From: Gammaproteobacteria bacterium
Lineage (GTDB): Bacteria; Pseudomonadota; Gammaproteobacteria; Thiomicrospirales; Thiomicrospiraceae
Length of the DNA: 6,944 nt
Direction of reading: 5' to 3'
Assembly (NCBI GenBank): GCA_013153955.1
Contig: JAADDM010000094.1
Span: forward strand, 1-6,944
Shown: piece after piece, positions 1-6,410 of the stretch
Numbering within the stretch: position 1 is the first letter of the stretch
Layout of the letters: each line of letters opens with the position of its first letter
Position numbers and translations under genes: made by a program
The notes under the pieces: model-generated
What the model saw: the letters and a program-made list of their open reading frames with translations, nothing else
What the model was told of the DNA's origin: nothing
Database searches by the model: none

Positions 1-95
1 GATTACACTCTGAATTTTACGCTTGGCCACTGGGTGCAGCCTTTATTTTGAGCCTTATCCTAGCTTTTTTTCAACTCAAAAAAAGGGCACAGTAA
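1..95 (+). CDS. batA: C-terminal end of a BatA-like VWA membrane protein (5' truncated by window)
   Basis: The reading frame is open from base 3 and ends at a TAA at 93-95, giving 30 residues. They comprise a short polar stretch (LHSEFYAWPLG), one hydrophobic segment of about 17 residues (AAFILSLILAFF), and a basic tail (QLKKRAQ). This is the shape of the C-terminal membrane anchor of BatA-type von Willebrand factor A proteins, whose VWA domain lies in the periplasm and whose short basic end stays in the cytoplasm. The stop codon is 1 nt before the ATG of the next VWA gene, which points to translational coupling in one operon. The identification rests mainly on position, since batA normally precedes batB and batD. 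No VWA domain is visible in the window, so the family call is inference. Confidence 0.6.
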   Translation, partial: LHSEFYAWPLGAAFILSLILAFFQLKKRAQ

Positions 96-96
96 C

Positions 97-2196
97 ATGA
101 CTGAATTCGATCAACTCCAGTTTTTAAGACCTTTTTGGCTGCTCGGTTTGCTCCCTGTAATGATCTTAATATGGATGGCATGGCAACTCAAGCACCAGCA
201 AGGCGCATGGCATAAAGTCATTGCCCCCCAGTTTAGAGAGCTTCTTTTAGGGGAGACCACTGTTCAACCATTAAGCCTTACTAACCGATATGGGCTAGTT
301 GGCCTAGGTGCCATGTGGCTCATCATGGTCGTCGCACTTGCAGGGCCCTCTATAAAGTCCGTGGATATGCCTGCTGAAAAGCCGCGCCAAGGAACAGTTA
401 TCCTGCTTGACCTATCCCTCTCGATGCTGGCAGATGATATTCCTCCAAACAGACTCAGTCGCCTTAAATTCACAATCAACGACCTGCTCACACAACACCC
501 GGAAATGTCCGTCGGCTTAGTGGGGTATGCGCAAACAGCACACACCATCACCCCTATTTCAGAGGATAACCAAACCCTACTGGAAATACTGCCAAGCCTA
601 AACCCTGTGATTATGCCTGCGTATGGATCTAACCCTTTAGCAGGCTTTAAACAAGCAAACACTTTACTGGAGGGTGCACATATTCATAAAGGCCATATTA
701 TATGGATGACAGATGACCTTGAACCTGATCAAGTGCCCCCCCTAAAACAGTGGATTAAAGATCATGAAATTACCGTCAGTATTCTCACGATAGGCACTCA
801 AGCCGGTGGCGCAGTACACATCCCTAACTACGGGCTGCTTAAAGACGATAATGGACAAATCGTACTACCAACTTTAGTAATGGGCACCTTTAAGCCCATC
901 AGCCTGTTACCGAATGTAACATTGAGCCATTTTGAATTGGCTAAAGACCCCCTGTCCGCCCTATTACCTCCTGAGGTAATCGCGCCTAAAAAGGAAGAAT
1001 CAAGCGCGGACTCAAGTCCTAAAATTGGCCACCCTCTTGATGAAGGCGCATGGCTGGTTCTTTTGTTACTGCCCTTTTTACCGTTGTTGTATCGTAAAGG
1101 TTGGATTATAGCCATCACAGCTTTAAGTCCACTACCTTTAGTGGCCATACTGAGCATTGGGGGGTTAGCAGCAGTCCTCAATCCTAGTGGTGCTTATGCT
1201 CAAGAGCTTATCCAATCACATGCTGAAACAGAGAATCCCTCAAACTCTCAACTTCCGAGTTTGACTGAAGTGTTTCAATCAATGAATCAACAAGGCTACC
1301 ACGCTTGGGAAAAAGGAAATTACCAAACCGCACTAGATCTCTTTGAAGACACCCAGTGGCGTGCCAGTACAGAGTATCGACTGGGGCACTATGACAAATC
1401 GGCATTACTCTTTGCACAAGATAAAAGTGCAAAAGGTCACTACAACCGAGGCAATGCTCTTGCAAAATCAGGTCAATTTGAAGCCGCTAAAAAAGCCTAT
1501 GAATCGGCCCTCAAACTGCCCGATACTGATTTATTACAAGCCTCAATTAACAGCAACCTTGAACTCATGAAACAGCTAATTAAAGCACAACAACAGGCAC
1601 AGAAAGAGGCACCAAACACTTCATCCAAAACACCCCCAAAGGTGGATAATAAGGACGAGACAACTTCAAAGAAAACTCAAAATAAGCCTGAAAAAAATCA
1701 GTCTTCAGATCAGACTAATTCAAAACAGGATCAATCACCCGAAGCAACCCCCTCTCAATCACCTTCAAAGCCAGAGAACTCTAACCAGAATGGTGCTCCT
1801 TTAAATGAACATGAACCTCACAACGAGTCCAAACCCGACGCCACTAAACAGGATATCACTGGGGAAAAATCGCAGCAAACCCATAACAACACAGCGCAAA
1901 TAGACAGCGAACAATTAAGTGATATCGACCAAGAAGTGGATAAAAAGTCTTCACGTGAAACAGAATTAGCAGATTCCAAGATTGACCCCAATCAGGCTTC
2001 AACACAAAAAATATCACAAAATACTGCAGACAAAACAGCTGAATCATTAACCCCTGAAGCACTCGAAGAACAGCAGGCTACACAAAATTGGTTACAACAG
2101 ATTCCTGATCAGCCGGGATTATTCTTAAAACGTAAATTTGAGTACCAATTTGAACAGCAACCACAGACCGCCCCCCCAGGGCACAAACAGTGGTAA
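97..2196 (+). CDS. batB: BatB-type VWA protein fused to TPR region (BatB/BatC-like), aerotolerance operon
   Basis: This 699-aa inner-membrane protein combines a von Willebrand factor A domain with TPR repeats, the fused BatB/BatC form common in gammaproteobacteria. Visible in order: a membrane segment at about 12-29; a second at about 67-84; and a VWA domain at about 99-275. The VWA MIDAS motif is D105-L-S107-L-S109, with G177-S178 where many relatives have Thr, and D206-D207 at the third metal loop. Two more hydrophobic segments follow at about 318-332 and 336-360, the second ending in a signal-like AYA-Q. TPR-like helices span about 397-475, then a Gln/Ser/Lys/Asn-rich disordered linker runs over about 495-660. 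The C-terminal motif NWLQQIPDQPGLFLKRKFEYQ (about 664-684) matches the family's typical end (W-L-x2-I/V-P-D-x-P-G). The ATG has an AAGGG at 83-87, 9 nt upstream. Bat proteins are linked to oxidative or envelope stress, probably with a MoxR ATPase, but the exact biochemistry is unsettled. A degraded parS-like site lies in its linker. Confidence 0.88.
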   Translation: MTEFDQLQFLRPFWLLGLLPVMILIWMAWQLKHQQGAWHKVIAPQFRELLLGETTVQPLSLTNRYGLVGLGAMWLIMVVALAGPSIKSVDMPAEKPRQGTVILLDLSLSMLADDIPPNRLSRLKFTINDLLTQHPEMSVGLVGYAQTAHTITPISEDNQTLLEILPSLNPVIMPAYGSNPLAGFKQANTLLEGAHIHKGHIIWMTDDLEPDQVPPLKQWIKDHEITVSILTIGTQAGGAVHIPNYGLLKDDNGQIVLPTLVMGTFKPISLLPNVTLSHFELAKDPLSALLPPEVIAPKKEESSADSSPKIGHPLDEGAWLVLLLLPFLPLLYRKGWIIAITALSPLPLVAILSIGGLAAVLNPSGAYAQELIQSHAETENPSNSQLPSLTEVFQSMNQQGYHAWEKGNYQTALDLFEDTQWRASTEYRLGHYDKSALLFAQDKSAKGHYNRGNALAKSGQFEAAKKAYESALKLPDTDLLQASINSNLELMKQLIKAQQQAQKEAPNTSSKTPPKVDNKDETTSKKTQNKPEKNQSSDQTNSKQDQSPEATPSQSPSKPENSNQNGAPLNEHEPHNESKPDATKQDITGEKSQQTHNNTAQIDSEQLSDIDQEVDKKSSRETELADSKIDPNQASTQKISQNTADKTAESLTPEALEEQQATQNWLQQIPDQPGLFLKRKFEYQFEQQPQTAPPGHKQW
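1947..1962. other. Degenerate parS-like site in the batB linker
   Basis: The 16-mer GTCTTCACGTGAAACA matches the consensus parS TGTTTCACGTGAAACA at 13 of 16 positions. The right half-site GTGAAACA and the central 10-bp palindrome TTCACGTGAA are intact; all three mismatches are the first three bases of the left half. It sits in the disordered linker of batB and encodes S-R-E-T (residues 619-622). ParB binding cannot be judged from sequence, because the outer bases of parS contribute to recognition. It could be a weak secondary site, a decayed site or a chance match. Confidence 0.35.
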
Positions 2197-2264
2197 TTAA
2201 GACCATATTGAATAGCAGAACCAGCTTATCCATCCGATTGATAACCAGAAATATCGAGTTTAAC

Positions 2265-4055
2265 ATGCATAATTTACACCTCTCCGTCCCTTATATAAAC
2301 CAACTGATTAAGTCCGTTATCGCGGCGATTCTGCTACTAACCTCCATGAGTGTCTTTGCAGATAAAATAATGGTCTCCACCGACAGGCAAACCATTGAAA
2401 TGGGCGATATCATCGAACTCACCATTAAAACTGACTTTCAAACCTATGGGAAACAGCCTGATTTTGAGGCATTAAAAGCGTCCTTTGAGCTGCTCGGAAA
2501 ACAACAAAGTAATCAGATACAACTGATCAATGGAGACTTTAGCTCAACCACTCAATGGAAAATCACACTGCTAGCAAAACAACCGGGGCAATATACCATT
2601 CCCTCTTTTAAAATCGGTAAGGCACAAAGCTCCCCTCTGACATTAACAGTCTCCCCTGCTCATCCCAAATCTGACAATCAGTTTGGCAACTACACCCTCA
2701 CCTCAGAGGTCAATCGACAGGCGGCTTATGTGCAAGAAGAGGTTATTTATACCTTAAGACTCTACTTTTTAGGCAGTCTATCGGGCAATATACGTCCACC
2801 TATATTTGAAGAAGCCCTCTCTATCACGCTCAAAGAGCAATCTATTTACGGCAAAGAAATCCAAGGAAAACCCTATACCGTGTATGAGTGGTTATATGCC
2901 TTTTACCCTCAAAAAAGTGGATCATTAACCATCTCAGGGCCCCTCTTTACAGGCATACAGCATTATAGAAATCACCAGAAAAGAGTGCAAGAAATTGCGC
3001 CTGCTCAAGAGGTTAAAGTATTACCTGTCCCCGATGCCTTTACCCAAATTACAACAACCTCTTGGCTGCCTGCTCGCACGCTTACACTGACCGAAGCGTG
3101 GGAGCAACAACCCACATCAAACACTTTATATAGAGTAGGCGATAGCCTAACAAGAACCTTAACCTTAACCGTAAAGGGCTTATTGAGCAGTCAGCTTCCA
3201 AGCTTTACCCCCCTGTCAAGCACCGGTGATATTAAAGTCTATTCCGATAAAGCCGTCACACGCCAAACACCGATTGAAAATGGCGTACAAAGCACACTCA
3301 CACAAAAACAGGTTATTATTCTGAATAAATCCGGAGAAGTCACCTTACCAGCACAAACCATAACATGGTGGAATACACTCACCGACACGCTGGAAGAGAC
3401 TCACCTTCCTGCACACACATTTAAAGTCACGGCGGCTGCAAAACCAACCACAGCCCAGTCTCCGTCTGAAACAAACAGTAACTCAACACTCAGCGCCACA
3501 GAGCCTGAGTTCAGTAATTCAGTTGATTCTAGCGACAGCCAGAAACCAGATGTTTCACGTGAAACATCTGGTTTCTGGAAATGGGTGAGTCTCACTCTCG
3601 TTATTCTATTGTTTATCACGGTCTTTATCTTTATCCGTGCCCGCCAAAAATACCTTTCCACAGCACATATAATCAAGCATTCATCTCATAATAAAATGAC
3701 AGAAAGCAACCTATCTTTCCCTGTGATAGGCACGGATATTATTACCTCGCTATGCGATCAAGTTAAAAAAAATCAAACTCTATCAAATCAACAGCTCTAC
3801 CAAAGCCTTCGTACCGTTCTAAAAGAACAATACCAAATACGTTCCTTAGATCAGCTCAAGTTCCCCCCCCTCAGGCAAGCTATCGATGCGATTGAAACGG
3901 TACTCTTTAGCCAAACGAAACCAAATGAACAAGTTCAAGTAGAGGTATGTACTGCATTTAATCTCTTTGTCGCGCAGAAAAAAACGATTCAAAAGATGAA
4001 TAAACCCCATGAATCCTCCTCTCAAAAACTAACCGCCCTATACCCAAAAAAATAA
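2265..4055 (+). CDS. batD: BatD-type membrane protein (oxygen tolerance / aerotolerance family)
   Basis: This gene encodes a 596-aa protein of the BatD family, the third member of the operon and thought to act in the envelope with the VWA proteins. From the ATG at 2265 it has a signal peptide of about 32 residues (hydrophobic core SVIAAILLL, probable cleavage SVFA-D). About 360 residues of beta-rich, Ig-like periplasmic sequence follow. A Ser/Thr/Pro-rich linker spans about 390-436, and one membrane helix about 437-457 (VSLTLVILLFITVFIFI) is followed by basic RARQK. The cytoplasmic tail of about 135 residues is helical. This signal peptide / beta domains / C-terminal anchor plan is the BatD pattern. 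The start is uncertain: a GTG at 2190, overlapping the batB stop and preceded by AGGG at 2178-2181, would add 25 residues. I prefer 2265 because it gives a normal-length signal peptide, although its upstream GAG (2256-2258) is weak. Residues 426-438 are encoded by a perfect 40-bp palindrome with a parS core. Its operon role is unchanged by this. Confidence 0.85.
   Translation: MHNLHLSVPYINQLIKSVIAAILLLTSMSVFADKIMVSTDRQTIEMGDIIELTIKTDFQTYGKQPDFEALKASFELLGKQQSNQIQLINGDFSSTTQWKITLLAKQPGQYTIPSFKIGKAQSSPLTLTVSPAHPKSDNQFGNYTLTSEVNRQAAYVQEEVIYTLRLYFLGSLSGNIRPPIFEEALSITLKEQSIYGKEIQGKPYTVYEWLYAFYPQKSGSLTISGPLFTGIQHYRNHQKRVQEIAPAQEVKVLPVPDAFTQITTTSWLPARTLTLTEAWEQQPTSNTLYRVGDSLTRTLTLTVKGLLSSQLPSFTPLSSTGDIKVYSDKAVTRQTPIENGVQSTLTQKQVIILNKSGEVTLPAQTITWWNTLTDTLEETHLPAHTFKVTAAAKPTTAQSPSETNSNSTLSATEPEFSNSVDSSDSQKPDVSRETSGFWKWVSLTLVILLFITVFIFIRARQKYLSTAHIIKHSSHNKMTESNLSFPVIGTDIITSLCDQVKKNQTLSNQQLYQSLRTVLKEQYQIRSLDQLKFPPLRQAIDAIETVLFSQTKPNEQVQVEVCTAFNLFVAQKKTIQKMNKPHESSSQKLTALYPKK
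3539..3578. repeat. Perfect 40-bp palindrome (20-bp arms, no spacer) inside batD
   Basis: Bases 3539-3558 are the exact reverse complement of 3559-3578, centred between 3558 and 3559. Symmetry breaks at 3538/3579 (g against a). The central 16 bp form a consensus parS. Each outer arm is 12 bp and contains the pentamer CCAGA twice, separated by AA. In batD it encodes QKPDVSRETSGFW, straddling the end of the periplasmic linker and the start of the membrane helix. The antisense strand encodes the same peptide, purely as a consequence of the symmetry. Transcribed, it could form a 20-bp RNA stem. No T-tract follows, so it is not an intrinsic terminator. Confidence 0.97.
3551..3566. other. parS: parS site: consensus ParB-binding centromere sequence
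   Basis: The sequence TGTTTCACGTGAAACA is a perfect 16-bp palindrome identical to the widely conserved bacterial chromosomal parS consensus (TGTTNCACGTGAAACA, with T at the variable base). ParB (Spo0J) binds parS through a helix-turn-helix, then loads onto and spreads along DNA as a CTP-dependent clamp, recruiting SMC and interacting with ParA to segregate origins. Such sites are usually within a limited distance of oriC and often lie inside genes, as here. Neither parA/parB nor oriC is visible in the window. Function is therefore inferred from the exact sequence match alone, but a 16-bp perfect match by chance in 7 kb is very unlikely. Confidence 0.85.
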
Positions 4056-4060
4056 TGGTC

Positions 4061-4091
4061 AAAAAAAAAGCACTCGAGTGAGTGCTTTTTT
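4061..4091. terminator. Bidirectional intrinsic terminator between convergent batD and aas
   Basis: A hairpin with arms AAAAAAGCACT and AGTGCTTTTTT encloses the 6-nt loop CGAGTG. The GC-containing stem is GCACT (4070-4074) with AGTGC (4081-4085). On the + strand it is followed by six T's (4086-4091). On the - strand the nine A's at 4061-4069 become a T-tract. It begins 6 nt after the batD stop and ends about 24 nt from the aas stop, so it can end both convergent transcripts. The GC part of the stem is short, but the A/T pairs extend it. Confidence 0.85.
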
Positions 4092-4114
4092 CTGTATTCA
4101 GCGAAGGCTTAAAT

Positions 4115-6274
4115 CTAACCAAAATGCCTTTCGGCAATTTTTTGAACCTCTGGGTAATTGGTTTTACCTGTTCCTAAAACAGGGACTTTCTCAACAAGGA
4201 TAACGGTTTTTGGAATCATTAACTCGCTAACCTGTTTTGCTCTAGCCGCATCAATAACTGTTTTTCGGCTCAAAACACTGTCGTCTGTCACTAAGACCAA
4301 CTGTTCACCCTTTCGCTCATCCGGAACAGAAACAACCACGTGATGACCTTCTGGACTCGCCTCATTAATATAAGTCTCCACCGCTGTCAGCGAAACCATC
4401 TCTCCCCCTATTTTAGCAAATCGTTTCGCACGCCCTTTAATCCAAACAAAGCCATCCGTATCAACCTGAACAATATCGCCTGTATCATGCCAACCCGCCA
4501 CGGTGGGTTTTAAAATACCGGGTTCATCAGGCATTAAGTATCCCATCATAATGTTAGGCCCTTTGACGAATAGACGGCCCGCTCCTTGAATACCCGGCAC
4601 ATCCTCTAAACGATACTCAATTCCGGGCACAAACTGACCCACTGAACCATGCTTGTAAGCTGTTGGAATATTCACTGCCAGTACTGGAGACGTTTCTGTT
4701 ACTCCATAACCTTCGTAAATAGGCTGGTGAAACTTGTCTGCGTACAAACTTCGGGTTTCTGGACGCAGTCGCTCTGCACCTGCAACCATTGTTTCAACAC
4801 TGTAAAAATCAAAGGAATCTGCTTTACGTGCATACCCACTAAAAAAAGTATCTGTTCCAAAAATAAGACATGAATTCGTCTGGTAAACCCTCTCTGGTAC
4901 CACCGCATAATGAACAGGAGAAGGATACATAAATACTTTTGCCCCTTTAATAATAGGCCAGAGCATCCCGGCAGTTAAGCCAAAACAGTGAAAGGTGGGT
5001 AAGGCATTAAAAATCTGCTTACCCGGCAAAAGTGACAACATAGCGTGAATTTGCTCAATGTTTGAGATGACATTTTCATGTGAGAGCAAAACCCCTTTAG
5101 GCACGCCCTCTGATCCCGAAGTAAACAAAACAACAGCCTCATCCTTTGACCGTTTAGAAAAACCCGCTAAGGATTTACTCCGGGTTAGCAGGCCTGAAAC
5201 TTTTTGAAAAGTGCCTATTTGAGCCTTAATATCTTCTAAAAAAATAAAGCAAACCTTCCCTTCTAATGCCGTAAGTAAGGGCTGTAAATCAAAGGCTTCA
5301 ACAAATTTCTTTGAGGTAATAATGGTGTTCAATTCAGCCGTTTCACATGCGGATCTAATTGAAGCAATGCCCGCTGTGAAATTAATCATCGCAGGCACAT
5401 ACCCATAAGCTTGCAGGGCAAAAAAGCTAGCAGCCATACCCGATACATTCGGTAACATCAGACCAACACGATGCTCATCACCGAGTACTTTACTTAACTG
5501 CTTACCTAAAATAACCGACGCTAAGGTCAATTTCTTTAAACTCATCGTTTGATTATTAATGTCTTCAACGCAGGGGGATGAGGCATCGTAATTTGCTTTA
5601 GCATCTACTAATGCAGCAAAAAGAGAGTGCTGCTTTACTGATCCATAAAAACTCCCATCTCTTAATAGCTTAAATATCTGCTGATTTAAAAATTGGTGTT
5701 TAGCATGGCCTTTTAATCCTTCAGCAGGCTGAATGGCAACAGCTGGTTGCAAGGTTAGGGTTATTTTAGGAAACCATAATTGCTTCATAAAAGCGAACTT
5801 TGTCCCATCCAAGTAAGAAAACTTACTATAAACAGCGCCTCCAATATGCACCGGTAGCACAAGAGCTCCTGTATTTTGAGCCACCATTGCCGTGCCCTCA
5901 TACACCTTCATAAGACTACCTGTGGTAGTTATTCTCCCCTCTGGAAAGATCATGCACTGATGCCCTTTCTTGAGTTCTGAGATCATGTGTTTAGCAGCAT
6001 ATGGGCTGTGAAGGTCCACTTTAAAAAAATGAGTCATGCTCAAAATAAATCGTTCGTACCTTTTATGTGTATGTGAAGCATCCACCATGAAAGTGGTTTC
6101 ACCAGGTATAAATAAGTCAATCAACGGGCCATCCAGCGTAGAGACATGGTTGGCAATAATCAGCAACGGTTGTTGCGTTTGATCAACAGCGTGGTAGTGG
6201 GATAACCCCTTCACCTCGACCCTATAAAATAGCTTAAATACCTGCTTAATCATCCCTTTGAATAGCCACTTCAT
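4115..6274 (-). CDS. aas: Bifunctional 2-acylglycerophosphoethanolamine acyltransferase / acyl-ACP synthetase
   Basis: This is a 719-aa protein, the same length as E. coli Aas. It re-acylates lysophosphatidylethanolamine at the inner membrane using acyl-ACP that it makes itself from free fatty acid and ATP. The N-terminal PlsC-type acyltransferase (about 15-205) shows the catalytic H-x4-D motif NH43VSTLD48, the FPEGR block at 110-114 and the LPVH block at 140-143. The C-terminal AMP-forming (ANL) synthetase domain (about 245-715) shows the phosphate loop FTSGSEGVPKG (384-394). It also has YGVTETSP (523-530), the ATP-ribose aspartate in WHDTGD (595-600), the hinge region KGRAKRFAKIGGE (613-625), and the catalytic lysine K704 in GTGKTNYPEV. 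All key residues are present, so it should be active. The ATG at 6272-6274 follows an AGGAG at 9-nt spacing. No fused or adjacent LplT lysophospholipid flippase is visible, unlike the E. coli lplT-aas pair. It runs convergent to batD and downstream of prlC. Confidence 0.93.
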   Translation of the reverse strand: MKWLFKGMIKQVFKLFYRVEVKGLSHYHAVDQTQQPLLIIANHVSTLDGPLIDLFIPGETTFMVDASHTHKRYERFILSMTHFFKVDLHSPYAAKHMISELKKGHQCMIFPEGRITTTGSLMKVYEGTAMVAQNTGALVLPVHIGGAVYSKFSYLDGTKFAFMKQLWFPKITLTLQPAVAIQPAEGLKGHAKHQFLNQQIFKLLRDGSFYGSVKQHSLFAALVDAKANYDASSPCVEDINNQTMSLKKLTLASVILGKQLSKVLGDEHRVGLMLPNVSGMAASFFALQAYGYVPAMINFTAGIASIRSACETAELNTIITSKKFVEAFDLQPLLTALEGKVCFIFLEDIKAQIGTFQKVSGLLTRSKSLAGFSKRSKDEAVVLFTSGSEGVPKGVLLSHENVISNIEQIHAMLSLLPGKQIFNALPTFHCFGLTAGMLWPIIKGAKVFMYPSPVHYAVVPERVYQTNSCLIFGTDTFFSGYARKADSFDFYSVETMVAGAERLRPETRSLYADKFHQPIYEGYGVTETSPVLAVNIPTAYKHGSVGQFVPGIEYRLEDVPGIQGAGRLFVKGPNIMMGYLMPDEPGILKPTVAGWHDTGDIVQVDTDGFVWIKGRAKRFAKIGGEMVSLTAVETYINEASPEGHHVVVSVPDERKGEQLVLVTDDSVLSRKTVIDAARAKQVSELMIPKTVILVEKVPVLGTGKTNYPEVQKIAERHFG

Positions 6275-6410
6275 GACATCACTCTCCTAAACGTTGGTGC
6301 TCGTTGATTGCTTAAAAAGTCAGAACTCAGCGGTTATATTGACGCTGTTCTAGTATGAATTTTGATATAGACCTGCTTTAAAGCCGGCCTGTTTAATGGA
6401 TTAAAAAGAC
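6275..6410 (-). promoter_or_regulatory. prlC-aas intergenic spacer, candidate aas promoter region
   Basis: This 136-bp gap separates the prlC stop from the aas start. The best -10 match on the - strand is TATAAC (6333-6338), 5 of 6 to TATAAT, but no convincing -35 lies 16-18 bp upstream. It would give a leader of about 50 nt. Two inverted repeats occur: TTTAATGGATTAAA (6392-6405, 6-bp AT arms), and an imperfect 22-bp repeat at 6369-6390 (9 of 11 pairs, centred on TTTAAA). Neither is followed by a T-tract in the prlC direction, so no clear prlC terminator is present. Read-through from prlC into aas is possible. Confidence 0.3.
6284..6288 (-). promoter_or_regulatory. Ribosome binding site fixing the aas start
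   Basis: On the - strand the sequence reads TTAGGAGAGTGATGTC before the ATG. AGGAG (6284-6288) lies 9 nt upstream of the start codon, a near-ideal Shine-Dalgarno sequence. The start gives exactly the family's usual protein length, which supports this choice over downstream codons. Confidence 0.85.

Noticed and set aside
264..1465. Several open frames antisense to batB (264-662, 828-1181, 1208-1465)
   Set aside because: They are shadows of a strongly supported VWA/TPR coding sequence, with no recognisable domains and no independent RBS evidence.
3401..3676. Antisense open frame encoding the same 13-residue peptide as batD
   Set aside because: The identical peptide is a forced result of the perfect palindrome in register with the codons. 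The rest of the antisense frame has no family features.
4337..4342. Another CACGTG hexamer inside aas
   Set aside because: Only the hexamer and one flanking base match parS. The outer bases (ACAAC / TGAC) do not, and the codons are explained by Aas.
4649..4908. Small open frames on both strands inside aas
   Set aside because: They overlap the conserved ANL domain of aas in other frames and show no domain or context support.
6369..6390. Imperfect 22-bp inverted repeat between prlC and aas
   Set aside because: Two of 11 pairs mismatch, there is no T-tract, and no known operator is recognised. It is noted in the spacer entry but not called as a terminator or operator.
6392..6405. TTTAATGGATTAAA as a prlC terminator
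   Set aside because: The stem is six A/T pairs only and no T-run follows, so it is too weak for an intrinsic terminator.
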